Source: Ceratodon purpureus (taxonomy: Eukaryota > Streptophyta > Bryopsida > Pseudoditrichales > Ditrichaceae). Taken from it: 64,000 nucleotides of DNA. Every line of letters starts with the position of its first letter. Position 1 is the stretch's first letter. The position numbers and the translations under genes were made by a program. The notes below the pieces were generated by a model that saw nothing but the letters and a program-made list of their open reading frames with translations, made no database searches and had not been told where the DNA came from. Shown here in pieces: positions 55,701 to 64,000 of the stretch. The DNA is taken from NCBI GenBank assembly GCA_014871385.1, contig CM026425.1:3615561-3679560 (forward strand). The letters run 5' to 3'.

Positions 55701-57567
55701 CTGGTCCTCCAACTGGTAGGTATACTGGTCCTCTAGCTGGTGGGTAGCCCGGTCCTGTAGCTGGTGGGTATACTGGTCCTGTAGCTGGTGGGTAGACTGG
55801 TCCTCTAGCTGGTGGGTAGACTGGTCCTGTAGCAGGTGGGTAGACTGGTCCTCCAACTGGTGGGTACACTGGTCCTCCAACTGGTGGGTACACTGGTCCT
55901 ATACCTGGCCTTCCATCTGGTGGGTATACTGGTGGTATACCTGGCCTTCCAACTGGTGGGTAGGCTGGTGGTACTGGCCGGTCTGGATAACTGCTGGCTG
56001 CTGTTGCCACTGGTACTCCACCCCCCACTGGTGGTCTGGACCCATATGATGTTCCTCCAACTGCCTCTGCTGGTCTTCGGAATCCTGTCCCTGGATTGGT
56101 GGCTCCTGCTCCCACCTCTGCTCCCCCACCTGGCCAGTACACTAACTGGGATGCCTCTGGCTGGCATAGATCACCAGTCAGGTGGTCCACATAGGTTGAT
56201 GATGCTCCTCCTCCTCCCGATGGACCTGCTGGTCTTGTCTGGTGGTGGAAATGGCTCTCTGCTGGTCCCTGGGGTATAGCAGTTGCTGGTACTGGTACCC
56301 CCATCACTTCTACTGATTTTGCTGGACCCGATCTTCCACCTGGTACCTCACAATGTTCATATCCTGGCCACATATCCTTCTGCTGGGCCTGTAATTTCTG
56401 ACTTTCCTCCCTCAACACCTCCTGCCACGTGTACATGGTAGACTGGCGGGTTGCTTCTTGTTTCTCTTCCTCCTTTTTCTTCTGGTCCTCCAATCTCTGG
56501 GCCTCCTGCCATAGGCGCATGGCCTCCTGGCGTAGCAGGTCCTGCTGCATGGCCTCCTGCTTCTCTGCTGTCTGCTTGATTTCTTCCCTCCTTTGAGCCT
56601 CCTGCCAGGATCTAAGGGCTTCCTGCCTCTGTCTCTCCTGGTCCTGCTCCTCTATCCTCTTGGTCTCCTGCCATAGCCTCATGGTTTCCTTCATTTGAAT
56701 TTCTTCCCTGTTCTTCTGCTCCCAAGCCTGCATGGTTTCCTTGAACCTGGTGGCTTGTCCTAGCTCCTCCATCTGGTGTCTGTACACCTCTTCCATGGTC
56801 TGCTGGTCCCTTCTGGCCTGCTCTGCCTGCCTCCTGGCCTGCTGCCTGGCCTTAATCTGCTCCAGCTGTCTCCTATCTTCTTCTTCTTCATCCTGCTCTG
56901 GTCCTTGGAACTGGTCCTGGACGAACTGGACTGTCTGCTTCCTGGTGGTCTGCTGTCCTTGTCTGCTGGTCCTGGTCAGGTCTGAAATGGGTACTGCCTC
57001 TCCTGAGGCCCTGTCTTCACTCCTGACCTGGTCCAGTTTCTTCCTCAGTGTCTCCAGCGTCTTCCCCAAGTCTCCTGGTGTCTGTATCCCTGGTCTTGGT
57101 GTACTAGGTCGGCTGGTGTTTCTCCTCTGCTCCTCTTGAAACTGGTCGTATGCTACTGCTGTCTCCAGTTGAGGATTCCAACTGTGATGGACGTCTCCAC
57201 CTCCTGGTCTTGGAAACTCCCTTCTGCTGGTCCTTGGTGATGGCATTGTGCCATCATACTTCCTGATTTCTTCATCCTCCTGCCAGTTCTTGAAACTGGG
57301 ACCAGGTTCGCCCTTGGCTGATCCGGTCCTCCTGCTTACTCCAAGCAGTGTCTCCTGGCTTGAATTTTCGCCCACCAGGTCCATGTCAATCAAGTCCCTG
57401 GTCTTTCCTTTGGCAATGCTCTCCTCAGAACTGGGCTGCCCCCCCATGTTCCTGCCTGGTTCAACTGCTGCTCTCTGCTGCTCCCTGAGCTCGTATCTGG
57501 CCAGCCTCTCTGCTGCCTGTCTTCTAGCCAGTTCTTCCTTGTCCCACCCTTGGTAGTCGCCTTCCAT
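49711..57567 (-). CDS. Element III gag-pol polyprotein, 2618 aa
   Basis: The N-terminal ~540 residues are Gln/Glu/Arg-rich coiled coil ([12 protein letters not shown]-type repeats). Residues ~546-629 are a collagen-like PVYPPATG repeat. Gag spans ~645-800 ([14 protein letters not shown]), with two CCHC knuckles: [14 protein letters not shown] near 835 and [14 protein letters not shown] near 910. Protease has LLDGGSGVN near 1180. A DQ/K-rich repeat spans ~1336-1451. Reverse transcriptase has [14 protein letters not shown] and an intact FLDDFSVY near 1720. RNase H has HTDAS near 1865. Integrase has HHCC (~2060-2105), [15 protein letters not shown] near 2203 and GQAES. The C-terminal ~150 residues are another DQ/TRQ repeat plus a Lys/Glu-rich tail. 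Typical Ty3 polyproteins are 1400-1700 aa, so roughly 900 residues are added repeats. No stop or frame break is seen. Confidence 0.93.
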   Translation of the reverse strand: MEGDYQGWDKEELARRQAAERLARYELREQQRAAVEPGRNMGGQPSSEESIAKGKTRDLIDMDLVGENSSQETLLGVSRRTGSAKGEPGPSFKNWQEDEEIRKYDGTMPSPRTSRREFPRPGGGDVHHSWNPQLETAVAYDQFQEEQRRNTSRPSTPRPGIQTPGDLGKTLETLRKKLDQVRSEDRASGEAVPISDLTRTSRQGQQTTRKQTVQFVQDQFQGPEQDEEEEDRRQLEQIKARQQARRQAEQARRDQQTMEEVYRHQMEELGQATRFKETMQAWEQKNREEIQMKETMRLWQETKRIEEQDQERQRQEALRSWQEAQRREEIKQTAEKQEAMQQDLLRQEAMRLWQEAQRLEDQKKKEEEKQEATRQSTMYTWQEVLREESQKLQAQQKDMWPGYEHCEVPGGRSGPAKSVEVMGVPVPATAIPQGPAESHFHHQTRPAGPSGGGGASSTYVDHLTGDLCQPEASQLVYWPGGGAEVGAGATNPGTGFRRPAEAVGGTSYGSRPPVGGGVPVATAASSYPDRPVPPAYPPVGRPGIPPVYPPDGRPGIGPVYPPVGGPVYPPVGGPVYPPATGPVYPPARGPVYPPATGPVYPPATGPGYPPARGPVYLPVGGPVGLPASGLVSMAHRKPLPYSKYKEGTNPDAHIRQFERTLWHNGETDEQVIINLMGTTLLDKVGAWYENFLESHLYCSWEEVKAAFRRRYRDQTTDEAVYRELKSFKQADREKVQDYYDRFMTLIKCLQSDPGEGFRITNFRAGLLEYIKITTSIAPVKTLTELVDAALRCEENCTDSSGKPTKIEVKKVETTSKPATVTRKEPGQDAPRRICGTCKKLGHEDRDCWYNPANQRGPGMKKEGEEPVGVNEVSAPKPTATYNSNYNQGYQRSSNTRAGNGQQGSFGDKPECCYLCGGTGHRSWNCPLKAQWDQFRTQGDQGTKKSDHQVNNVEIELLEDPEDQVNVASMTRAQRRKAGLPPIEDQSKVPEPRKVRTREDWQEEERLRNSMIETLKEIQLKEEEEARAAEQAQPVQPPEDKDTVEGNLLDNDWAGFPDSDALDYSMKIEQPGPAVPVGTSIEGDQGQYYTKLVGRKILDSPVTVSLGQLLKVAPNITDYVKAHLFPELGPDKNSRPDPTPAVKPRTSTPGKPDLISSLAIDVDRELPVLTVQVGNGTLDNVLLDGGSGVNLITEEERKRLGLKNPQPAPFRLRMADQTVVDPVGLIRNVKIHIHGIPYLITLTVIKNKEVNEAYSMLLGRPWLIDAKVNHDWGNNLVTIRGNGTVKTVSVSQRKGPRPKLPEVLVCYNFTEGLTDEEEARWLATEQDLMAIGTVTIPRLDQDPDQYKAKDQDQYKAKDQDQSKLKDQGRDQFKPQHQDQDQFKSKDQDQDQFKSKDQDQDQLKVKDQKRDQFKARSKDQDQSKAHDQDQDQCKAQSQKKDQSKDQDQSQDQSEHQEGGPGRAYPDQFYTFEEGDIEVDETPAREKVLKLKIAAWTLPESEQLRKMNLGTEEDPQYVRINAHISPEQAREAEALFREYKDVFAWTYKDLKGIPPSIAQHRIELEKDIPPAHQARYRMNPNYASIVKQDLDKLLQAGFIAPVEDATWLSPIVIVPKKNGKLRICIDFRKLNAATKKDPYPLPFTEEVLDSVAGHEQYSFLDGYSGYHQIQIAPEDRYKTAFVTDWGAFVWVVMPFGLKNAPPTYQRAVNRAFRDFIGEFMKLFLDDFSVYSDIISHLVKLRQCFQKCREYGISLNPEKCALLVFSGIILGHIVSQEGKFPDPKKIEAIEKMPRPQKPVDIQVFNGFAQFNRCYIKAYAQIMEPITRLMRKTEDFIWSHQCEQAWLKIKEQYQNAPILIAPRWDLEFHVHTDASNIAVGVMLAQNPTGKCDQPISYASRLLNSAEKNYSTTEREALAMVYALNKYRHYLLGNKFVFYVDHMALVYLVNKPQVSGRIARWLLLFQEFEFTVVYKPGKNHGVADALSRLPNGEPATGVEDQTSDASLFYVKPEWLEDVNSYLKTGVVRQDLTREEQRKLVLKALPYTRIRGVLHKRGQDLVLRRVLDPVEAETVMKEMHYGAAGGHFSQEITTRKILDAGYWWPAVHRDVSEYCKACDRCQRVGGMANTGLATLVTSMPAEPFMKWGLDFIGPVKPMAARSGNRYILVATDYATKWVEARALRTNSAAVTAKFLYEQILTRYGCPLTLVSDQGSHFINEAIEHLVEHFLLQHRTSTTYYPQGNGQAESTNKVIGQLLSKLVNEKRTDWDEHLPTVLFSYRTAFKVTTGYTPFQLVYGLHPLMPTEYLVPTRRTSMEADYTPARVLQARIADLEQMDTTRQDAQEQAGTRQWNRSLWSQQHYKRKDFQIGDYVLWYPKGHKEHVGKFKSRWFGPYRVQYRLPNNTALLVSVQNFEPDPVIVNINKLKPYRFYDQDQLVTVTPGDSTKGLVEQQKEDSVQASQGGTSSGDQAGQEGTSLSDQDSTSTRQRHTPGTQDQDIRHTRDQNKRQDQQDRTRQDQNRHQDQQDRTRQDQQDKTRQDQDRRQDHQDRTRQDQDRTNEEGQEEVPQQQSRLKRDQEVDKGAEGEISEKNKEKRGNNQKEKNNEKEEAIKKGAEEKERKQPAVI
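53215..53560 (-). repeat. DQ-repeat array between protease and RT
   Basis: Irregular tandem units of about 15-30 bp built on GACCAG (Asp-Gln), alternating with Lys codons ([12 protein letters not shown]). They lie in a normally short linker, so they may be tolerated as disordered spacer. Confidence 0.85.
55680..55930 (-). repeat. PVYPP-repeat array in gag N-terminus
   Basis: About ten units of ~24 bp (GGACCAGTATACCCACC core) encoding GPVYPP with GRPG/ATG/ARG spacers, giving a proline-rich collagen-like rod. Confidence 0.88.
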
Positions 57568-58702
57568 GATAGGGCAGTTACTGCTCCTCCCTCCTGGTCC
57601 TTCCTGCTGGTGGTCTTCTGGTCTGTCTGCTCCTCCAGTAAGTCGAGTCTGCCCTTCCAGGTGATCTCTTGGGTAGGTACTGTGGATCTCTGTCCCAGTC
57701 CTCCTCTGGTCCCTGCCGGTACTAGTCCTCCGTACTCCTGGTCCCTGTCAGTACAGCCGTCTGCCACCCCAGTCTGGTCCTTTGTGGATCTGTCAGTAGC
57801 TACTGCTCCTACTTAGGTTGGTCCTAATTGCCTTTTAGGTTTTCAAGGTTATCCTTAGTCTAGAATTATACCAGATTTCTTAGCAATACAGTTTTATAGT
57901 GTTTTCCTAAAGGTCTGTCCTGGACCCTCCAGTACTGCCTTTACAGTTTTCAGTGAAACTGGTCCAGTTTTTCACTGTCCTGGTCCAGTTTGACTGTTTT
58001 TTTTCTAGATCTAGTGATTTTTAGGTCCAGTTTCCTTCCTAGACTCCTATCACTGGTCCCTAGGTTCCTTTCCTTCCTTTTTCCTGGTGTTCATTTTTAC
58101 TGCCACATTTTTACCTTAATTTTTTACTGCGCCATTTTTTACCTCATATTTTTACTGCATCGTTTTTACTGCGATTTTTTGACTACTCTGTTTTTTACCT
58201 CATTTTTTTACTGCGACATTTTTACTGTCTGCCCATTTACGTAGACAGCAGATCTATGACTGTTTTTTACTGACTGCTCCGTTTTTTACTGACTGCTCCG
58301 TTTTTTACTGCTGGTCATACATTCAGCCAACTGTTCCTTGCAATGCAACCTCAAATCAGTGGGAAACAGCAACTTACCTGGTCCTGGCTGACTATCCCCC
58401 TTTTGCTATAGAGCTGCCCTCAGCTCCAGAGATGCGCCTCCTCTCCAGCTGGCTGTTGACTCGTCCCGACTGATCCTGTCTGCACTGCTCCTGGTGTCAC
58501 GAATGAAACGCCTCCCATGACTGCTTCAAAAACTCTTACTGTTCCAGATCTGGTCACAGTAACTGCCACTGGTGCAGATCTGCTTCCTGGAACTGTCAGA
58601 TCTGCTCCCCCCAGACCCTGGATCGCCACTGTACCTGTCACCCCTGGAACAGTACGAATCTGGTACTGTCCTGGTGTGTGCAGCTAGAGCCACATGGTTT
58701 GA
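57568..58702 (-). other. Element III untranslated leader (~1.15 kb)
   Basis: Lies between the primer-binding site and the gag-pol start. It has only short frames. It carries many CTGGTCC/GGACCAG copies (for example near 57592, 57708, 57738, 57774, 57963, 57980, 58378) and runs of ACTG(C)NNTTTTT-type repeats (58100-58310). This is where packaging signals would be expected. Confidence 0.7.
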
Positions 58703-58720
58703 ACTGTTGCATGGTCGCCA
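58703..58720 (-). promoter_or_regulatory. Element III primer-binding site
   Basis: The minus strand reads TGGCGACCATGCAACAGT one base inside the 5' LTR. The first 12 bases equal element II's site. The tRNA is not identified. Confidence 0.7.
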
Positions 58721-58721
58721 A

Positions 58722-59538
58722 TGTGAAAGGAATATTTTTCTTACTCCTTCAAAAATGAATACTGTCCTAAAAACTCTCTGAAATCCTGCGAAAAATTCTG
58801 TACTGCCCCTGAAACTGCCCTGAAACTGCCCTGAAACTGTTCAAAATCCGGGTCCTAGATCTGAAACTGCCAACTTAGATCTACTCAATTCCTGATGGTA
58901 TTTTCATAGATCTGATACATTTTTCTACTCTCCTTGGTCTGATCTACAATACCCACTCATTTAAACACCAGATCTACTGGACCCACCAGGTGAATCCACT
59001 AACCTGGTCCCTCAAGCACTCATAACGGCAATTTCAGACATTTACACCCAATGTAATCAATTCCTTCCCTTTACTCACTGTAATTCCGTACATGATTCTA
59101 CTCCCTACTGATATCACTATCTGGACCCCCTAGAGTCCTGAAAACTGCTCTAACAGCATCCTCCTACAGTTTTACAACATGTCCTACACACAAACTACCA
59201 TCTGAGAGCTCTGAACTGAGAGGGAGAGAGAGAGAATGAGCTTCGCAGCCCCCTCTCCCACAACCCCATCCAAAACCCTAGCCGCCACCCCCAAAACCCT
59301 AACTGCCAACAGTTTTCATCCGACCACCAGATTTCATCCAACCACCAGATTTCATCCATCTGACAGTTTTCATCCATCTGGCAGTTTTCATCCAAAACAG
59401 GCAGTTTTCATCCAACAGAGTTACTACAGGGCAGGACAGTAACTTAACAGTTTACTGCCCCCCCAGTAACTGCAGTTTTACTGCTCCCCTACAGTTTTAC
59501 TGCCCCTCTATTCTACTACCTTAAATCTCCAGTTAACA
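58722..59538 (-). repeat. Element III 5' LTR
   Basis: 817 bp, matching 44329-45146 with about five substitutions and one 1-bp indel in a C run. It should hold the promoter. Confidence 0.95.
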
Positions 59539-59543
59539 ACCAA
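59539..59543. repeat. Element III target duplication, right
   Basis: ACCAA, identical to 44324-44328. Confidence 0.93.
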
Positions 59544-59637
59544 GCAGTGACCAATTACACCCAAAATTTGAAATTTTTGGTGTGATTGAACATTGCTTGG
59601 TGTTCATCTTTGGTGAAGTTGTCCACCTTTTCCACTA
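59539..59637. mobile_element. Fold-back CACTA-like MITE, right part
   Basis: Continues the MITE from 44328. The inner arms AATTACACCCAAAATTT and AAATTTTTGGTGTGATT are inverted, as are GTGAACACCAAGCA (rejoined) and TGCTTGGTGTTCA. It ends at CCTTTTCCACTA. Subterminal words match the CACTA element at 42378, suggesting one family. Confidence 0.72.
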
Positions 59638-60949
59638 ATGATCCTTGATGTCATTGGCATAGTGTACTGCTAGCATTGGCCAATATCAAAGGACTGAGGC
59701 AAATTTTTAAAAACATCTTCAGGTGTTGGAGAGATATTTTGAGACATCAAAGTTATTTTATAAAGTCCCTCAAAACTAGAGTTTTTGACCTGTAATTTGA
59801 AAAGGACATGATCGTCATGATCTCACTCTAGACCCAAAATAGAACATTGAATAGATTAAAAATATTATTTATAAAAATTTGGAGGGAGGGAAAATAATTT
59901 AATAGCGAAGTGGGTGCGTGAGGGAGAGTGGTATCAAATTGATGACGACCAGCTCTGGTCCTAATTTTTTTGGGAGATTTGGGAGGTTTGGTGTTTGTTT
60001 CCATGAAAAAATGAAGATAATAGACCAATTCTTTTTACAAATAACTTTATCAAAGTTGGTAGTTGATGGAGAAACAAAGGAATATGGTAGTTGCAGCCTC
60101 TCCTAGACACATTCTCTCCTTTATTCGAGTCCGCCTTTGACGTTGACCTACTCACTTGGTGGTGGTGCATGCTAGATGTAGCTCTTTACCAAATATATGA
60201 ATATATAAAAAATTACAAAAGTTCACATCTAATTGTTTTACGTGTGGGATAAGTGTTGTTTGAGGAGCTTGAACTTCCACGAGAACAAGTTGCAAGATGC
60301 TTTAAATTCTTACTTGTAAGTTGTTACAAGAATATATATTTAGTATGCCGTGCTTAACTTTAAAAAGTTTCTCTAGTGAACTTGCTTTTACCACCTAATA
60401 AATTAAGGTGAAAAACATCCTGCATAAATTTAGTTAGACCACACCAAGAGTTTTAGATCAATTTTTAGTTTTTAATATTTTTTTATTTTTTTCAATCATT
60501 GTAGCTATTTTTGGAACTTACAACTAACATGTACATACCTAATACTTGTTTCATTCTTTTTCTTAGTATATGTTTTTTGTACTTATCTTATGATTTGAGT
60601 CTTATTTGAGCTTCAAATAGCATGTATATGTTTTATAATTAAATTTGGTCAAATTGTACTTCTAGTCTAAAGTTTGATTGTCAAATTTCAACACAACATA
60701 AGGTATACACACCTATGGCCAATAACTTAAGCATTTCAGCATAGTACATCTTGGATTATCAATAAAGATTTATTTTTTGTCCATAGGAACATAAGGTTCA
60801 TGAAGAATCAGCATTTTTTCAAAATTAATTCAGTAAAATTCAATTAACTACAAATTTTTTTCTTCAAAAGTGGCCCACACCCCATGACTGACATATAGGT
60901 TTACCCATGACCGACAATACTTAGATTAGTGAACAAACACAAGACCAGG
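59638..60949. other. AT-rich intergenic
   Basis: Nothing recognised. Only short frames and homopolymer tracts are present. Confidence 0.5.
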
Positions 60950-61600
60950 GTTTTCTATGCCGTCGGGTCGTGACTATTCCGTCGCGACGTCCGAATGGGT
61001 CGTGACGGGGGTCCTCCGACGTCACAATAGGGGTCAGCGTAGGGTCCTTTAGGTCCTGCGAGTAGCGTGGGTAAAAGAGTTACTCGGCCCCGTTACGTGG
61101 CGTCCTACTTGGAATTGCGGTGGCCCCGGACGGTGACGTGGATGAACGGAGGAGTTCCGACGGTGGAGTCGGGCGGACAGAGACGGGCAACCGATTTAGG
61201 GTTCAGGGGCGGACGTGTTTTCTCGTGGCGGACGATTGACGAGGAACACGACCATTGAATGCCGGGGAAGTCCGCGAGTGGGCCGGACTGGTAGGCGGAC
61301 ATGGCTCGGATGGGCCTGTAGGCGGGCATAATGCGTATCCGGGTGGGCGGACTTGATGCCGATCGTATTGCGAACGGAGGTTGTCGGATCGGGCGGGCGT
61401 GATGTGAACGAACACATACAGGGTGGTCCGCGATGCAGTGGGGTGTTGGGAACATGGCTTGGACGGGTCTGTAGGCGGGATAATGCGTATCCGGGTGGGC
61501 GGACTTGATGCCGATCGTATTGCGGACGGAGGTTGTCGGACCGGGCGGACGTGATGTGAACGAACACATACAGGGTGGTCCGCGATGCAGTGATTGGGAA
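60950..61600. other. CpG-rich island in AT-rich DNA
   Basis: Dense CpG (for example GTCGCGACGTCCG, CCGACGTCAC) contrasts sharply with both flanks. Overlapping frames on the minus strand come from the base composition and repeat and have no domain. Dense CpG suggests recent arrival or absence of methylation. Confidence 0.7.
61301..61592. repeat. ~140-bp tandem duplication
   Basis: Two direct copies (about 61301-61440 and 61454-61592) with a 13-bp spacer. Each runs from ATGGCT(C/T)GGA(T/C)GGG to GGTCCGCGATGCAGTG, with only a few differences. Confidence 0.9.
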
Positions 61601-62109
61601 CATATTGTCTTCAATTTTCACACAGCTCAGCTGGTTCACGAGCAAATATGAAATTCGAACCATCCGACACTACTGAAGTGACACACTGACCAACTACTTC
61701 TCAAACCAATATTGAATTCCATCAGATTATATATTGTAATCGACCTGTATCCATTAAAACATGGCTGTCTTGGTAGAAATTTAGTCAGTGAAAGAGTATA
61801 GCTCTGAAAGTTCCTTATAAAAAACAGGACTTCCGTGATAGTAGCTTAGTTATCAAACAAGTATAGGTCCGAAAATTCCTTACAAACAGTCTGTGATCAA
61901 AGTTTTCCTGGTTCAGGTACACAGTTGGGAGTTTAAAAAAGGTAAATTGTCTAAGCTACTGTACGAAAATTCACTGCATAGTCACAATGCAATCCATTCC
62001 GTCGCTGAGATACAGTCGCACTCTTCCAAGAAATCGGAGGTGGAAAACACTATTTTGATTTCCGGCGGCATGTAGAGGTCGACTTGTCCTTGCGCGCATA
62101 ATTCCACCC
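61601..62109. other. Downstream flank of RING-like gene
   Basis: Probably the 3' untranslated region and intergenic DNA of the minus-strand RING-like gene. No other gene is recognised. Confidence 0.4.
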
Positions 62110-63528
62110 TCAAATGTCCGAGTTCAAATGCTTGCACCTCTTTTCTCCCTCTCCGGTATCCGGCGCACTGCCAATTCCCACTCGCGCTGTTGTAGCAAAA
62201 CTCAGATATCAGTTCCGGACCAGCGCAATGGACACTCTAATGCATAGTATCATGTCAAAAACGAATTTCAATAAAAAATTGCTTATCAGATGCAAGATAC
62301 AGACGCATAAGTCGGAAGTATGTCATATTCGGTTCCATAACGGATTCAGCAATACTGGAAATCAATGCACATGCGCGACATTGACGTACCTTCGCACTTG
62401 AAAAAGCCGAAGCTGTTCAACCAGTTCTCTGCGAAATGCTCCCCGCATCTTGCGCAGTTCTGACCAAGCAAAGTCCGCACTGCAGCGCACCACGGGTGGT
62501 ATGGGCAAGCGCACGACGCAGTCACAAGGTCCATGGCCGGAAACCCTTGGTTACAAAGGGAGCAACCTTGCACTGTAACGGTAATTGAGTCGATGTTCTG
62601 AGTGGGCGCTGCGATTCGAGGACTGGGGGCACGGAACATTGATGTAGACGACCATATCTGAAGCTGGCGGAGATTTTCTTTCAAGCCCCTCACCTTGTCC
62701 CTTGCATCCTGCTTTGGAGAAGACAGGCGTTTCTCATCCTCGATGGCCACCGCGAGATCCCTCTCCGACGTTTCAGTTAAATCCTCCTTCATACGTTGCA
62801 CTTCCTCCCTAGCCTCCAAGATTCTCTGTTCTTCGCCGTGGATTTCGTCCTCGAAGAACCTCAGGAATGTTTCATCAGCAGAGCCTTCGACGACGGACTT
62901 CATCGCCCCCCACTTCTGCAGTTTCGCCTTGGAGGAGTCTATAGTCTCCTCAATGCACCTCAGCTTGATCTGAAGCTTGTACCTGTCCATATCCGTGAGC
63001 GGTGGCTTGGCCGTCTGCCTTCAGAAGCGCGGCCCGTTCGTGTGCAACACTATGGGCTGCCACGGCCGTCTCGAAGTCCTTCTCAGCGTCTGCAATCTCG
63101 GCTTCCAGGCCCTTGCAGACGATTTCGACGTAGGTGGCATTCCGGTCAGGGGTGCGATACAGGACTGTGAGTTCGTCTCCGCTCTCGATTTTCTTACCCC
63201 TCCAGGGATCCTCTGCATACTTTGCCCAGTTCATTGGGTAGCGATGGAAAACCTCCGAAACGACCGCTCTCGCGAAGCTCTCCGGGAGGAACAAACCAGC
63301 AGGAAGCTTGGGAATTTGAGAGATCGTTGGGTACAGCTCCAACACTCTCGCCTTGACCTCTCCTGAATTCGCTCCGTCGACGAGATATCCCTTCCCAGGG
63401 ACCCTCTCTCCGAATATGGACCTTAGCTCCTCATTGCTGACATGGTTGCAGTCGAAGGCGGGGTCCAAACCTGCATTTGGCAACCCAACCTTCACGTGAA
63501 AGTAATTCTCCTTCCCAACTTCTCCCAT
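62110..63528 (-). CDS. Bryophyte-type coiled-coil RING-like zinc-finger gene, frame-broken
   Basis: Two open blocks read in order. 63528-62950 starts MGEVGKENYFHVKVGLPNAG and holds an unrecognised N-terminal domain. 62990-62391 holds a coiled coil (KLQIKLRCIEETIDSSKAKL onward) and a RING-like finger: CSLC, then CACPYHPWC, then CARC. RING proteins usually act as ubiquitin ligases, but this class is uncharacterised to my knowledge. The blocks overlap by ~40 nt in different frames with no usable intron. Either a one-base indel (mutation or sequence error) or two separate genes would explain it. After FFKCE a donor (GTACGT) at 62389 fits a last exon 62186-62110 ending in TGA, in phase, but this is weak. 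If the indel is real, the gene is a recent pseudogene. Confidence 0.6.
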
Positions 63529-64000
63529 TCTGACCCCTCTCACTCGCAACAGGTATATCCCTCCTCTTCGATCGGACCCTTGCAACCTCAGACCAGCGAA
63601 CTACAAGTTGGAACCAGAATGCATTGGCGACTCCAATCAAAACTCTCAGCGATGGCGTGGATTGAATGGAACTGCCCTGGCCATGGCTACCCCTACAGGC
63701 AGCCGCCATATTTAACGCCAAGGTGGTCATCTCATTATGGTGATTTGAGGGGTTGAGTTCGGATTGGCGACTGTGACTTGACAACATACCCTTCAGGACT
63801 TCATATCTTCGTACTCCTCCTTCTACACTCAGTGTATCCAAGTAGGCTCCATCATTACAACATGAATATGGTGTTTCAAATGTCCTGTAGGCTGTGTGGT
63901 AATAGATGGTTTAATAGATGGATCAACACGAAATTCATTGCATTCAAAAAAATCTATGCACCTTGTAATTCTATTGAAGTGTCACACCGATCAACTCTCG
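63529..64000. other. Upstream flank of RING-like gene
   Basis: Should contain the 5' untranslated region and promoter. The N-terminal frame stays open upstream to 63585 (MQGSDRRGG), giving an alternative start. AT-rich after 63840; nothing else recognised. Confidence 0.4.

Larger units (their letters stand above)
44329..59538 (-). mobile_element. Element III: giant Ty3/gypsy retrotransposon, 15.2 kb
   Basis: Minus-strand element with LTRs of 817-818 bp (5' LTR 59538-58722, 3' LTR 45146-44329), ends TGTGAAAGG...AGTTAACA, and a perfect ACCAA duplication. It has a 1.15-kb leader, a 2618-aa gag-pol, then after one TGA a 1472-aa ORF in the same frame, and a short 3' region. All expected catalytic motifs are present and both ORFs are open, so the copy may be functional. 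The LTRs differ at about six positions by eye, so it is older than element II but still young. Size and the extra ORF recall Athila/Ogre-type elements; there is no chromodomain. Confidence 0.95.

Noticed and set aside
61105-61663. Overlapping minus-strand frames with repeated SHHARP-type peptides
   Set aside because: Produced by the CpG-rich tandem duplication being open in several frames; no domain or splice logic.

Overview
The window looks like nuclear DNA of a land plant, probably a non-seed plant such as a bryophyte. The evidence is an MLO gene with many small GT-AG introns, a U6 snRNA copy, and a RING-like gene of a type I associate with moss and liverwort genomes. The remainder is plant-type transposable elements in AT-rich sequence. 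The lineage is an inference; no organellar or bacterial feature is seen.

Layout. 0.9-5.6 kb (minus): a complete 15-exon MLO gene, reconstructed here exon by exon. 7.05-7.16 kb (minus): a U6 snRNA copy. 7.57-14.38 kb (minus): a full-length LINE with both ORFs open, a poly(A) tail and target-site duplications. 14.4-22.5 kb: AT-rich intergenic DNA with a dispersed ~1.3 kb repeat present twice, small tandem repeats and a tRNA-derived SINE-like site. 22.53-28.31 kb (minus): a decayed chromodomain Ty3/gypsy element (chromovirus) inserted into the second copy of that repeat. 28.5-30.2 kb (plus): a PiggyBac-transposase pseudogene with two catalytic aspartates replaced. 30.7-31.8 kb (plus): the 3' part of a Ty1/copia polyprotein. 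32.17-41.55 kb (minus): a very young Ty3/gypsy element (here 'element II') with nearly identical LTRs, an AAAGC target duplication and an extra ORF ending in an SGS3-like zf-XS zinc finger. 42.38-43.60 kb: a non-autonomous CACTA element. 44.33-59.54 kb (minus): a giant 15.2 kb Ty3/gypsy element ('element III') with an ACCAA target duplication, split into a small fold-back CACTA-like MITE. 61.0-61.6 kb: a CpG-rich tandem repeat. 62.1-63.5 kb (minus): the RING-like gene with a frame break.

How the parts relate. The host genes are MLO, U6 and the RING-like gene; they show no functional link to each other. The rest records layered transposition. The chromovirus split a dispersed repeat, element III split a MITE, and element II landed next to a copia remnant. 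Elements II and III share the start of their primer-binding site and carry long extra 3' coding sequence with coiled coils, but those proteins look unrelated.

The most unusual signals are in element III. Its two huge ORFs (2618 and 1472 aa) lie in the same frame, separated only by one TGA and two sense codons. A short nucleotide motif, GGACCAG in element sense, is amplified through the element in all three reading frames and in the untranslated leader, so it cannot be explained by protein selection alone. The SGS3-like finger in element II is the second candidate for new biology.
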